A DNA stretch of 64,000 nucleotides from Brachionus rotundiformis (taxonomy: Eukaryota > Rotifera > Eurotatoria > Ploima > Brachionidae), in NCBI GenBank assembly GCA_016802295.1, contig JAESIW010000180.1, positions 4,509,975 to 4,573,974 on the forward strand, written 5' to 3'. The translations under genes were made by a program, and so were the position numbers. The number at the start of each line of letters is the position of its first letter. Position 1 is the first letter of the stretch. This document shows, one piece after another, positions 49,379-58,995 of this stretch. The notes beneath the pieces were generated by a model, which made no database searches, was not told the DNA's origin, and was given only the letters and a program-made list of their open reading frames with translations.

Positions 49379-49580
49379 AAGTTGCTTGCAAAACCATATA
49401 TTTAGTATTTAGTATTTAGAAAAACATTTGGTAGACTTGTGGATGGATGATCAGTTTTATCAAAATAAATTAGGAAATACACGATTTTTATTATGTATAT
49501 TTTAAAGCCAATTTCGAAGTTAATCGATTGACTATTATTCATGCCTAAAGACTGATTAACTCTATATTTCTTTAAATATT
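49379..49580 (-). repeat. Right arm of long inverted repeat around fucosyltransferase copy 1
   Basis: Reverse complement of 46470-46666. It starts AAGTTGCTTGCAAAACC and runs through GACTGATTAACTC, with an additional TAGTATTT repeat. No target-site duplication could be identified at the outer ends. Confidence 0.85.
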
Positions 49581-50494
49581 AATATTTTTTTCCTTATACA
49601 CTCCATTTTCATTTAAAAATTGTAGTTCTCCATGATTTTGCTTATCGTCCTACCTTTCTACTCCCTTGCAGTATTCTTGAAGAGCTTCGTTTTGCATCTG
49701 TATTCTTTTCATTATATATTTTGTTGGTATTCCTAGAAGTGGACACCAATACGGTTTTAAAAACGTGATCGTGTTCGCTTAACTAGCCAATCTTACGGAA
49801 ATCTTGAATCGGGTCCAGATTTTATGATCTTATAAAAAAAATTTGAAAAACTTAACTAAATGAAGTTATATTTAAACTTATTTAATTTAATTTAAAAATT
49901 CTAATAATAAGAAAACTAAAAAAGTTTTTTAATTGATATATTTCTTTGTTTTTTTTTAAATTTTTTTAATGAGATAATTTATTTTTTAGTAGCTAAAAAA
50001 AAAGAGAGAGGTTTTAAGAAAAAATTCCATTATAAATGAAATTCCAAACACATGTTGTATTGTTCATACTGTAAATAATCCCCCCCTCATTTTTTTTGGA
50101 AAAGGTTCTTCAATGTTTACAACGTCTTCATCTGTGTCGTTGGCATCATTTCCTTGTCTAGCAATGATTAATGTAGATGATGATTTATATGATTCAATTA
50201 TTTGATTCATTTTTTAATTTTTTGTAATATTTTTTTAGTTGAAACATAATTTTTCAAATTTATCAGAATTTATCTGATAAGAGTTAAAAAATTTCACACT
50301 TACAAAAATTTATTTTGGGAAATTACCAACTTAATAAGTTTATACTCATCAATTTTTGCTTTAGTTACCAATTAATTATATTAACTGTTAGAAAATCTAT
50401 GCCGTCTTAAATTAGGACCGTCAAGCTGACCACTATAAACAGTTCAGCAAATGGACCGGATTCGTCTGGCAGCATCCAAAATGGGTGTCCATAC
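49581..50494. other. Region between inverted repeat and MULE element
   Basis: AT-rich. A 49-codon minus frame (50060-50209) starts MNQIIESYKSSSTLIIARQG and ends in KKMRGG; its composition is coding-like, but no family is recognised and it is too short to support. The segment 50400-50494 just outside the MULE is less AT-rich and may be a piece of an older sequence. Confidence 0.4.
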
Positions 50495-51356
50495 TCCCCA
50501 CAATGAAAAATCTGATCCACACAAAAAAAATCTGACACACACACAAACAAAAATCTTCTCAGCACAAAATTTTCTAAAAAATTAAAATTAATGTTTCCGC
50601 ACAAAATTTTTGTGTTAAATACATAAAATGATAAAATCGGAAAATTGTGTTTTTAATTTTATTTTTAAGTCAGATGAAATAATTTTTTAGTTTTTTATCT
50701 AAATATTATTTTAAATAATTTCGAATCAAAAGAATGTTTAAAAAATATTAAGTTTAGTTTTTAGAATACCAATTTTTAGCCAACTTTGTTCGTCCTCTTT
50801 TAGGCTTTTTAACAAATTCATCGTTGCACAATAAAATCTCTAGAGCCAACAAATGGGAGCAATAAGCCAATTTTAAAAAATATTTGCAGTTACATGTCAT
50901 ACGGACTATATTAAGTTTGTAGAAACTATTAAAGCAATATGAATATTTATCTAAGCGATTGAAATTCTTCCAGTTTGCCATTGTGTTACCAAGCCTTAAT
51001 GCACGGCTTGAAGGCTTAGTTTTAATTTCAAATTTATCACCTCTATTTGAATAATATTTGACGATTTCTAAACAATTTTGTATAAAGCCATATACAGTTA
51101 ATTTTTTTCTTAAAGTGAAATCTCGCTTAATACATTTATTGAAAGACTCAATTGCTGAGTTAGAGCAGGAATAACAAGGTGGAGAACAATATGATTAAAA
51201 ACACAATTTTTCAATTTTATCATTTTATGTATTTAACACAAAAATTTTGTGCGGAAACATTAATTTTAATTTTTTAGAAAATTTTGTGCTGAGAAGATTT
51301 TTGTTTGTGTGTGTGTCAGATTTTTTTTGTGTGGATCAGATTTTTCATTGTGGGGA
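50495..51356 (-). mobile_element. Internally deleted MULE (Mutator-like) DNA transposon with 163-bp TIRs
   Basis: Terminal inverted repeats 50495-50657 and 51194-51356 begin TCCCCACAATGAAAAATC and match almost perfectly over about 163 bp. They enclose the end of a MULE transposase frame on the minus strand. The element is only 862 bp, so most of the transposase, including the DDE core, is missing. No clear 8-11 bp target-site duplication is visible (left flank ends CATAC, right flank begins CATAA). Confidence 0.85.
50754..51194 (-). pseudogene. MULE transposase C-terminal remnant with SWIM zinc finger
   Basis: An open frame of about 146 codons runs from inside the right TIR to the stop at 50754. 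It contains NSAIESFNKCIKRDFTLRKK, the usual TNNALESFN..IKRDFT motif downstream of the catalytic domain in MULE transposases. Next comes a SWIM-type finger, CNC followed by CSH (C-x-C-x(n)-C-x-H) in TCNCKYFLKLAYCSHLLALE. The tail KKPKRGRTKLAKNW is the basic end common in this group. There is no start codon or DDE domain, so it is non-functional alone, though the TIRs could still be moved in trans by a full-length relative. Confidence 0.85.
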
Positions 51357-52374
51357 CATAATATTCTCATCCAAAATTAATATTCATTTCAATCTTTTTA
51401 AAATTTTTTCCTTATAGTCCTTATTTTTTAGACGCTAAATCACCAACACAGTTAAAAATTCAAACTTTTACATGTATAAAAATCAATAGTACCCTCAAAA
51501 TGGAATATCTGAATAAAATCTAATTTTCTAAATATTAGCCAGGAATTTAAATATTATGAATATTCTGAAACTTACCATCATTTCTAGAAATATTAAATGA
51601 AGTGTTAAACACTAGAAGCACCAAACGATTCATTTGACTCATTTTAGAAAATCTTATATCCTCATTTCCTGATAATAGACAGTTCAAAAAAATAAATATA
51701 TTTTTTGTCCATTTCTTTATAAAAATTTATCTTGTTAAATCACTTTTGTTCTTTTTTTAAATATTTTGTATTGAAAAAAAAGAAAAAATACTTGGTTCCT
51801 AGTGTTAATTCCTATAATGTACAATTGATGGAAATTTGGTTAACTGATTTTTGATAGTGCCAAGTAAAAGTCGATATAAAAAAATTCAGCTTAAATATTT
51901 CACTGAATATTTTATTTTTTAAAATAAATTTATAGACAATTATTTGTTTCAATTTATTAAAAATATTGCACTAAAATAATTAATAAAAGAAACGTTTACA
52001 TTTTTTTATTGAAGATTTATAAACGGTTTAATCAATCTAATTTTTAGAATCAAGACGGATAGGTTATAGAAACTTTGAATTTTTTCATAGATCTTATTTT
52101 CAATTTTTAATCGTTATTTTTTAAAAATTGAATTTAAGGATTTGAAATTTTCGTAAAAAATTTGTTTTTTTTAGAAGTTTTAAGGAATTATATAGAAAAT
52201 ACTAAAATTAAATAGAATTTAAAACAATTTTATTAAAATTAAAATTCCTTTTTAATTTTAAGGAAAGATTTATTTTTACATAAATTTAGTATATCTGACA
52301 ATTTTCAGATTCACTTTCTAATAAAAACTTTAAATCTAAACTTATTTTGAAAAATAAAAATCATCTAAAAATTT
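51357..52374. other. AT-rich intergenic
   Basis: Between the MULE and the 3' end of FAM8A1. No supported coding, RNA or repeat feature; it should contain the FAM8A1 3' UTR. Confidence 0.5.
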
Positions 52375-53360
52375 TCATATCTTTTCGACTACTAATGACT
52401 GAGCTGACTTATCGTAAGAAGTTTGTCCATGTTCAGAAAAGGCCGGTAAAATAAAGAATATTATTGTAGGAAATAAAACAAAAATCGAAAAATTCTTCAA
52501 ACACGACCTTATTAATGTCCTGAAAATAAAATATTTTGAGAAGTTGATCTTAAAAAATGATGCTACAATCTTACGATTTTAAAGATAGTGGAGTTCCTGG
52601 TGATACTTGAATCTGACTGTTGTTTAATTCAGTGATAGCATTTGATGAAATTACTTTTAAATTCATTATGTACTTTCCGAGAGTGTAGCCTTTGAAATAC
52701 AAGCAAAATGCCTTTTAGTTAATTTAAACTATTAGTAATTTATTTGTAAAATCTAGTATCATCAAGTAAATTATTACTTCAAAGCCAATTGAAATTGAAA
52801 CGTAGATAATCTCTAGAAAAAATAAATCTACCGGAAACTGAATATTTTCCGAATTCTCTTCACTCAGAATGTCTTCGATAAAGTCAAAAAAATTGTAAGA
52901 GTCTGGATCACTAAAATATCATTTTTATTAATCGCCAATTTATGTTTTTTTTTAAATAATTATTTAAATTTTACATCAAATTTGTGTAGTTTAAAATCAA
53001 AATAGCTAAAATAATTTTCGAAATTTGGATATAAAGCACATCTATGATTTCAGCTATAAATCGTTTGGTTAATGAGGGAATTTTGTATGGGATTAAATGG
53101 CTTGGTCTGTCGGCAAGTATTCTCACATTGATATTTATTCGAGGCTGTGATGTGTTATATGTTAGTGGAGCTGAGGCCGGTTGAGTTGGTAAAAATTTAG
53201 TTTGCTGATTTGCCAATTGATTTAGCATATAAGTGCTTGTCCATAAATAATAGCTTTGGTACCATTGTGCCATTAGTTCAGCGTTTTGTTTTGTTTTCGA
53301 CATGCTCTCTTCTTTTGTCGAGTTTTCCTCGTAGCGATGGCCAGAATTCGAATACGTCAT
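52375..53360 (-). CDS. FAM8A1: FAM8A1-like RDD-domain membrane protein
   Basis: Four exons, all in phase: 52975-53360, 52778-52910, 52575-52711 and 52375-52519, for 266 residues. After a polar Gln/Asn-rich N-terminus with WYQSYYLW, the RDD domain starts at about residue 95 with SLTKRFIAEIIDVLYIQISK; Arg100, Glu104 and Asp107 are the family's charged pattern in the first membrane helix. A loop with DSYNFFDFIEDIL and a second hydrophobic segment follow, then GYTLGKYIMNLKVI (matching the family's GxTPGK..LGLRV), and a last segment TLIRSCLKNFSIFVLFPTII plus a YDKSAQSLVVEK end. FAM8A1 is an ER membrane partner of the HRD1 ubiquitin ligase in ER-associated degradation. The assignment rests on collinear motifs across all exons. 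Confidence 0.85.
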
Positions 53361-54009
53361 TTTTAGGATATAGAAAAGGTTTGATTTGAAAATTTATTAA
53401 GAAAGAATAATTTAGATAATTTATTTTGAAGCATAATTTAGAATTTTTTTATTATAGGAAAAATTAAAAATTTAGATAAGCTGGTTTTAAATCAATTTCA
53501 TGTTTTGTCTGTATTATTTAAAAAAAATAAGCATTTAAAAAATTAATAAAATTTATTTGAAATCTGAAAAAATTTTCATAAAATAAAATGTCAGTATTTT
53601 AAGCAGAAAATGATCTGTCCGATTTCTGGTAATTCACATTTTCATATTGAATACAAAGCTTGAACGTGCTATGTAAGCAGATTTAAAGTAACAAAGCGTC
53701 TACAAAATAATTAATTTGTGTATATGACGATTGGTATATATTGATTTTTTATATTATTTGATCAGTAATTAATGTTATTATCTATTTCGATTATAATAAA
53801 AATAAAACAGTTAAAAATTCTTTTTAAAATTTTATTTTTGATTTAAAAAATTCGGAAAAAAGTTTTCTTTGAATTGTAGAGAAAGAATTTAAACTTTAAG
53901 TGAGCAAATAAATAAAATTGTCTTAAAAAGAGAAAATTTGACATTAAAAGATAGTAAATTCAGTATGAGCATTTCTTTTTAAATTAATGCTCCAAGTTTC
54001 TCAAGTCTT
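53361..54009. other. AT-rich intergenic
   Basis: Upstream of FAM8A1, likely including its promoter. No specific element can be supported. Confidence 0.5.
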
Positions 54010-54810
54010 TACTTCCCTTCATCACCTTTATTCATTGTTTTCGCATTAGCAGTCGTAGTAGTGATAATATAATGCTGAGATCCTATCTGGTAAAGCTTCT
54101 ACGAAGTTTTGGCTGTAAATTAGACTGTTTCTTGAGCCATTTGTCAAAGTTAATTTTGAAGTTAATGATTGATTCGAAATTGAAGATGTACTATGGTAGA
54201 CTATTCCAAACATTAACTACTTGATTTGTTAAGAAATGATATCGTTGCATGCAATTTTTTACATCAAACTATAAATTTGTTAGGTTTTCTAAAGATATAC
54301 TACTAATTTCGAGTAAAAATTTTACCATTTTCAAAATTGATAATTTCATATCTGTTAATAATTTTAAAAGTTGGATTAAGTCTCCCCTAGTCCTCCCTCA
54401 TCCGTCTTATGTTGAGATTTGTTGGATAAAACATTTCCAATCTTTTCGAACAGTCAAATTTTCCAAGTCAAGGGATTATCTTTGAACTTTTTCGATTTCT
54501 GAAATGGTAAAGCTAAACAAAGGGTTTTCCGAACCAAAATGCATTACAGTGCACTTTTCGATATTTAAATCCAAAGAGCAAGTAAGGAACGAGATTGAAA
54601 TTAAGTTCATATCTTTTTGAAGTAAAAGATTATCTTGTAAACTTTTAATTACTGACAAAACTTTAGTATCATCGGCATATTTCTCACATTTATTAACTAA
54701 ACAAGTCGAAAGATCATTTATAAATTTCAAAACTAATAGAGGTCCCAATACTGAACTCTGAGGCACTCGACTGATTACATCTAACCAACTTGACATGAGT
54801 GAATTCAAAA
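54010..54810 (-). mobile_element. LINE fragment: reverse transcriptase joined to C-terminal region
   Basis: The minus strand begins with VPQSSVLGPLLVLKFINDLS and a KYADDTKVLSVIKS catalytic box, then LNIEKCTVMHFGSENP. The reading then jumps to EIEKVQR and, beyond a stop, DLIQLLKLL and RYHFLTNQVVNVWNSLP. The parts are in LINE order, but the middle is deleted and the frame broken. The Gly normally present in PQGS is Ser. Confidence 0.8.
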
Positions 54811-54814
54811 TATG

Positions 54815-54892
54815 AAATTACCTTATTTAAATTTGAGAAGTAATTTTCCTATTGCTAAAGTATTGGTAAAGTTATTCGCTAAATTTTAATTA
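54815..54892 (+). repeat. Direct repeat copy 1 (LINE-associated)
   Basis: About 78 bp starting AAATTACCTTATTTAAA and containing TTCCTATTGCTAAAGTA recurs at 55711-55795 in the same orientation with a handful of differences. The pair brackets the LINE C-terminal fragment at 55036-55428. Confidence 0.75.
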
Positions 54893-55035
54893 AATGTAAT
54901 TTATTATAGTTACATTCAAGGTTAATCAACAGGTTAGTTACTATTTATTTATATAAAATAAAACAAATTTTACAAATTAAGATTAAATTGTTTATTAAAT
55001 TATTTAAAAAAATAAAAGATTGTTTTCAAAACAAT

Positions 55036-55428
55036 TCAAAAAAGATTTTGTAGTAGAAAGTCTGAGAAAATTAAATTAATATTATTGAAAATTGAATGCT
55101 CAAATGTTGTAAATTTAAACATTGATCTCTTGATCAAAAAGCAATTTATGAGTCTTGAGTAGAAAAATCCAAAAGTTTTTTTTCCATTCGTTGATTTTGA
55201 TATTGGTTCTATCAGAATCTCACTATTCCTTAAATTATATTTTAAATTTCTTGAGTCATTCTTCTTTAAATGCTGCCTTAAATTGTCAGGGTAATTATGA
55301 AAGTATGTTTTATAAGCAAAAGATAACATTCTATCTAGTATTCTATGTTGGAATGCATATAAACCATACAACTCTTGACCAATTTGATTATTGCCTCTTT
55401 TGACAATTAGCATAAGAGAGTCGAGCAA
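55036..55428 (-). mobile_element. LINE ORF C-terminal fragment
   Basis: Open minus frame of about 130 codons ending at a natural stop: LMLIVKRGNNQIGQELYGLY, KYNLRNSEILIEPISKSTNG, KTFGFFYSRLINCF and FNNINLIFSDFL. The YNLRNS...P......G..TF..F..RLIN pattern is the usual last segment of LINE ORF2 proteins after the reverse transcriptase. There is no upstream RT in frame, so it is a 5'-truncated remnant. Confidence 0.65.
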
Positions 55429-55710
55429 TATTCATAGTATATGGCAATATAAAAGTCTTAAAAAACTGTATTTTTACAGAAGTTGATTAATATTGAATAA
55501 TTTTTTATTTGCAACTAATGAGATACTCCATAGAAGTTTAGAAAAATTTAGATTTTGATCAATCTTAAAACCTAAAAGAAAATGACATGGATGAATTCAA
55601 AACAACTCTTTGTTACCTCTCGCGGAAATCATATCAGGAAAACCATTGGTAACATTAAATTATTTCAAAACTGTACATTCATACACTTGAATCAAATTTT
55701 GCTTAATATC

Positions 55711-55795
55711 AAATTACCTTATTTAAAGGTGACAAGTAATTTTCCTATTGCTAAAGTACTGGTAAAGTTATTCGCTAAATTTCAATGAAATATAA
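55711..55795 (+). repeat. Direct repeat copy 2 (LINE-associated)
   Basis: Second copy of the 54815-54892 repeat. It forms the end of a plus-strand open frame (55582-55788; ends LPYLKVTSNFPIAKVLVKLF) and is followed at 55806-55876 by a LINE-like 3' tail ending in (TAT)n. Confidence 0.7.
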
Positions 55796-55805
55796 CTTAT
55801 TTTAG

Positions 55806-55876
55806 CTACCCTAGTGAGACTCTTAGTCTTGCTCTACAGGCCAATGCCTGCTCTAGCTCTATTATTATTATTATTT
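55806..55876 (+). repeat. LINE 3' tail with trinucleotide microsatellite
   Basis: GTGAGACTCTTAGTCTTGC leads into GCCTGCTCTAGCTC and then (TAT)n, the same tail organisation as at 21207-21366 though a different sequence. The stretch 55877-56480 after it is AT-rich with nothing recognised. Confidence 0.5.
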
Positions 55877-56480
55877 ACTAATGTGTTTGAATTAATTTTA
55901 GATTTTAGCATCAAACTTTAAATAAAATTTGATCAATTATATTTATACTTAAAGTTACAATATTATCAAATTTATAAAGAATTAAACTCTATTTATGAAA
56001 TCAATTACATGCTTTGGGTGTTTTTTTTGTAATATCTTAGTATTGGTACAAGCAAGAAAGCTAAATTTTTTCTCATATCAAAATTTAAAGATGAAAACTA
56101 ATAGTAATTTAATTAAATTTAGCATTTGAATTTTATAATTAAATTAAATTAAATTTAATAATTAAAGTTTAATGATTTCAAATTAAAGACAAAAATAACT
56201 TGAATATATTTCAAAATACTAAACAAAATTTTTAAGACGCTTAAACAAATTGCATTTATATACTGTAGGCAAAGCAAAATTATAACTTAATTTTGATTTT
56301 TGAATATTATGCTTTGAAAAATATTAATAAACATATTTAAAAAAGAGTGCTTTATATATTTTTAAAAATTCTGAAATGCTTTAAAGATGCTATGTTTGCG
56401 TTGGTTTAAAACGAATTATATCAATTAATTAATTTTAAAATTCGATATTTTAGATTTATATTTTTAAATTGTAATTGAAA

Positions 56481-56887
56481 ATGAGTGAAGCTCTAGCAGC
56501 ACCAAAAAACATTTCTCCACTTATTAGAGTATTTTTACTGCATCTAAAATTTGGTAAATTTTAACTTTTCTCAAGGCTGGTCGATGGGCTTTTTTGTTAG
56601 CAGGAGTGTACTATGGCCACAATAAATTGCGTATTTATTAAAATAAACATAATTTTCAAAATTCTATTTTTTTCGTTTCAGAATCACTTAGAATAAAGGA
56701 CGAACCTTTACGTAAAGCTGCTATAGAAAAGGCCACTAGAGAACATCATCAACAATTGTTGGAAAAAGAAGCTACCAATAAACGTAATATTCATCTTTAA
56801 AATATTTTGAATAAAAGAGTAAACATTTTTACTTCAGAGGGCATGATTGATTTGGCAAAAGCTGCTGGTGTACAAGTTAAAGATTAA
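56481..56887 (+). CDS. ATP5ME: Mitochondrial ATP synthase subunit e
   Basis: Four very short exons (56481-56528, 56576-56630, 56682-56783, 56838-56887) with GT-AG introns of about 47-54 bp join in phase to an 84-residue protein. It reads MSEALAAPKNISPLIRAGRW at the start, then AFLLAGVYYGHNK, a charged coiled-coil-like helix (RKAAIEKATREHHQQLLEKE) and a short tail. SPLIR.GR...L..GV.YG is the signature N-terminal membrane helix of subunit e, with small residues spaced for helix dimerisation. The subunit sits in the inner membrane part of F1Fo-ATP synthase and supports dimer formation. A possible AATAAA polyadenylation signal is at about 56971. No exon is long enough to stand out alone. Confidence 0.88.
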
Positions 56888-57448
56888 ATCAAATTAAAAA
56901 ATTTTCAAAATTAGATTAAAAATTAAAAAGACCATATTTATTTTAAAAATATTTGATTTTAACATCGAAAAATAAATATTTTCGAACAATATTTAAGTTT
57001 TTTTTAAATTCTACCATAACGGACATGGTACAAAGAAATGCAAATCACACAAAATAATAAACATTATTTTTATAAATTTAAGCTTCTCTTGTTAAAAAAA
57101 GCTTTAACAAATAAAAATTTAAAAAATAGAAAATTAAAAAAATTTGTTAATGATTAAACGAGCCTGAATGCAACTGTATATTGAAATAAACTAGATAATT
57201 CATTTTGACTAGCAAGTCTAAGTAAAGTAAAGTAAAGGTATTTTTTGAAAACTGTTTAATAAAAAGAAAAATTTTTCTTTTTTATGAATTATAAAATCAA
57301 ATTTAAAAACAAAACAAGACAAGTTATAAAATGAGAACTAATTGAATTAATTGTATAAAATTATAAACAAAATAGATGAAAATAAACACGTATAATTTAA
57401 TAACTGGTAATTAATAAATTTTAATTAATAAAACAAACTTTCACAAAA
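56888..57448. other. AT-rich intergenic
   Basis: 3' flank of the ATP synthase subunit e gene up to the duplicated segment. A short AGTAAAGTAAAGTAAAGG run near 57220 is a small tandem repeat. Nothing else is recognised. Confidence 0.5.
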
Positions 57449-57482
57449 TTATTAATCATATGTCACAATCTACCATTTTTTC

Positions 57483-57544
57483 CTAAATTTGAAGTACATT
57501 TCGGTGCATTAAGACTCCATAGATATCTTTGAAGAGAGGCACAT
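57483..57544 (-). other. Possible terminal exon downstream of fucosyltransferase copy 2
   Basis: After a good acceptor (CTTCTCTTTCAG) the minus strand reads DVPLFKDIYGVLMHRNVLQI and TAG. Composition is protein-like in a non-coding setting. It may be an alternative 3' exon of the fucosyltransferase gene or a leftover of another gene carried by the duplication. The same sequence lies at 61351-61412. Not found beside copy 1. Confidence 0.3.
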
Positions 57545-57821
57545 CTGAAAGAGAAGAGCTTGCTTTAGCTTGATATTATTATTATTATTTTAACAATAAA
57601 TTATTATCAAATTATCAAAAAATTTCAAAATATATCATTACTTTTAATTAGAGGATATTAGATATTTGATTGCTTAATAAAAAATAATAGGAAGATATAA
57701 AATATCTTTTACTTCAATAGAGAGTATTTAACAAATTTTATAAAAATAATTCAATGTTAAAAAATTTCGAATATTCAAATAAAAGAGTATCAATAAAAGA
57801 AGAATAAATATTCAAAAAAAA

Positions 57822-58949
57822 TCAAAAAAATACTATGTCGCCTAGCTTGGAATATTTGATCCAAGTTAAATTTTTCCATGGTGAAAAGTAGCTTAGTTGG
57901 TTATTGTGTGTTAATTTTAAATGCTTATGCTCTTTTGAGTAAACATAGAGTTCTTTAAAAGGATCAGGTCTGTTTAAAAGAGCCAAAAGTCCGTATCCAG
58001 AATGGCTAATAACTCCTACATCACAATTTTGCATCATGTGAAAATCAAATATGACAGACTCTAGGCCTCTGCATTCATTGTCACCTTGTTTGTCAATATG
58101 AAAACTTGAGTCTTTGTTGTATATGACTTCATTTTTAGGAAAATAACTCTGAGCCTCTTCCTTGACAGTCTCATAGTCGCTTGTGACAAAAATTTTGTAT
58201 TTGCCAGAATCACTAGAATTCAAAAATTTTTCATTTATAAAGCGCCAATACTCTTTACGAGTATAATAATCTCTTCTTTCTTTTGAGTCCGGATCTCCTG
58301 TTCTAATTTGGACACAAATCAATTTCGAAGAATTATTCGGCTTTAAACGTCTAAGATAAGAATCGAGATTTTTTTGAGATTCTTCATTTAGTTTAAAAAG
58401 TTGATTATACCATTTGTTTAGTGAATAAACAGTATGAAATTGGCTCACGTTGTATCCTAAGCTTTCTATTTTCTTCTTTAATTTTTTGTTCTCTCGCAAT
58501 ACGTTTGCAAATTGGATACCGGCTTTCACTTTTATAAGCGTAATGTTCTTATGTTTTGTAAAAATGGAAATGTCTTTTTTAAATGTATCATAGTAGGAAA
58601 AACTCCATCCAATATTGACTTCTTTGCTTATGACATTTTGTGGAACTTGTTCATGGTCCCAATTTACCTCATTAGGTTTTAGTATTTTCCTTAAGTCACA
58701 ATTTCTGGTCATTTTAATTGTAAATTTTCGGTCTATGATCATTGAGATGGCATACGTTGACAAAATTCCTTTCAACCTGTCACCCCATCCTCCGCAAAGC
58801 TCACCTGATTTTGTGCATTCAAACTGAATAAACCTCTCTATTATCTTTGGACTAGAGCCATAATTAAATATATTGTCTTGAAGATAGAGCAGACATACAA
58901 GAATTAATATTATTGAAACATAAATTAGCTTTCTTTGAGTGTCAGACAT
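57822..58949 (-). CDS. Fucosyltransferase-like type II membrane protein, copy 2
   Basis: Intronless 375-residue frame. Residues about 8-26 (LIYVSIILILVCLLYLQDN) form a signal anchor, so the catalytic part should face the Golgi lumen. GGWGDRLKGILSTYAIS (about 53-69) is the N-terminal block of the alpha-1,2/alpha-1,6/protein-O fucosyltransferase superfamily. CVQIRTGDPDS is in the position of the HxRxGD-like GDP-fucose-binding motif I. SHSGYGLLALLNRP resembles motif III. The likely reaction is transfer of fucose from GDP-fucose to a glycan; donor and acceptor are not shown by the sequence. It lies in the 1,547-bp duplication and encodes the same protein as copy 3. The lack of introns while neighbours have many fits an expanded or retroposed family. 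Confidence 0.8.
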   Translation of the reverse strand: MSDTQRKLIYVSIILILVCLLYLQDNIFNYGSSPKIIERFIQFECTKSGELCGGWGDRLKGILSTYAISMIIDRKFTIKMTRNCDLRKILKPNEVNWDHEQVPQNVISKEVNIGWSFSYYDTFKKDISIFTKHKNITLIKVKAGIQFANVLRENKKLKKKIESLGYNVSQFHTVYSLNKWYNQLFKLNEESQKNLDSYLRRLKPNNSSKLICVQIRTGDPDSKERRDYYTRKEYWRFINEKFLNSSDSGKYKIFVTSDYETVKEEAQSYFPKNEVIYNKDSSFHIDKQGDNECRGLESVIFDFHMMQNCDVGVISHSGYGLLALLNRPDPFKELYVYSKEHKHLKLTHNNQLSYFSPWKNLTWIKYSKLGDIVFF

Positions 58950-58995
58950 AGCAAATTTTTATTTTTTAAATTAAAGTAATTTTGTACAAAATTAT

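Larger units (their letters stand above)
57449..58995. repeat. 1,547-bp duplicated segment, copy 1
   Basis: Starts TTATTAATCATATG and ends TTGTACAAAATTAT. It recurs at 61317-62863 (offset 3,868 bp throughout) and appears identical by eye, including non-coding flanks. It contains one complete fucosyltransferase-like gene, its 3' flank and a possible terminal exon. No target-site duplication is evident. Confidence 0.95.

Noticed and set aside
50060..50209. 49-codon minus frame near the MULE element
   Set aside because: Too short, no family match, lies outside the terminal repeats.
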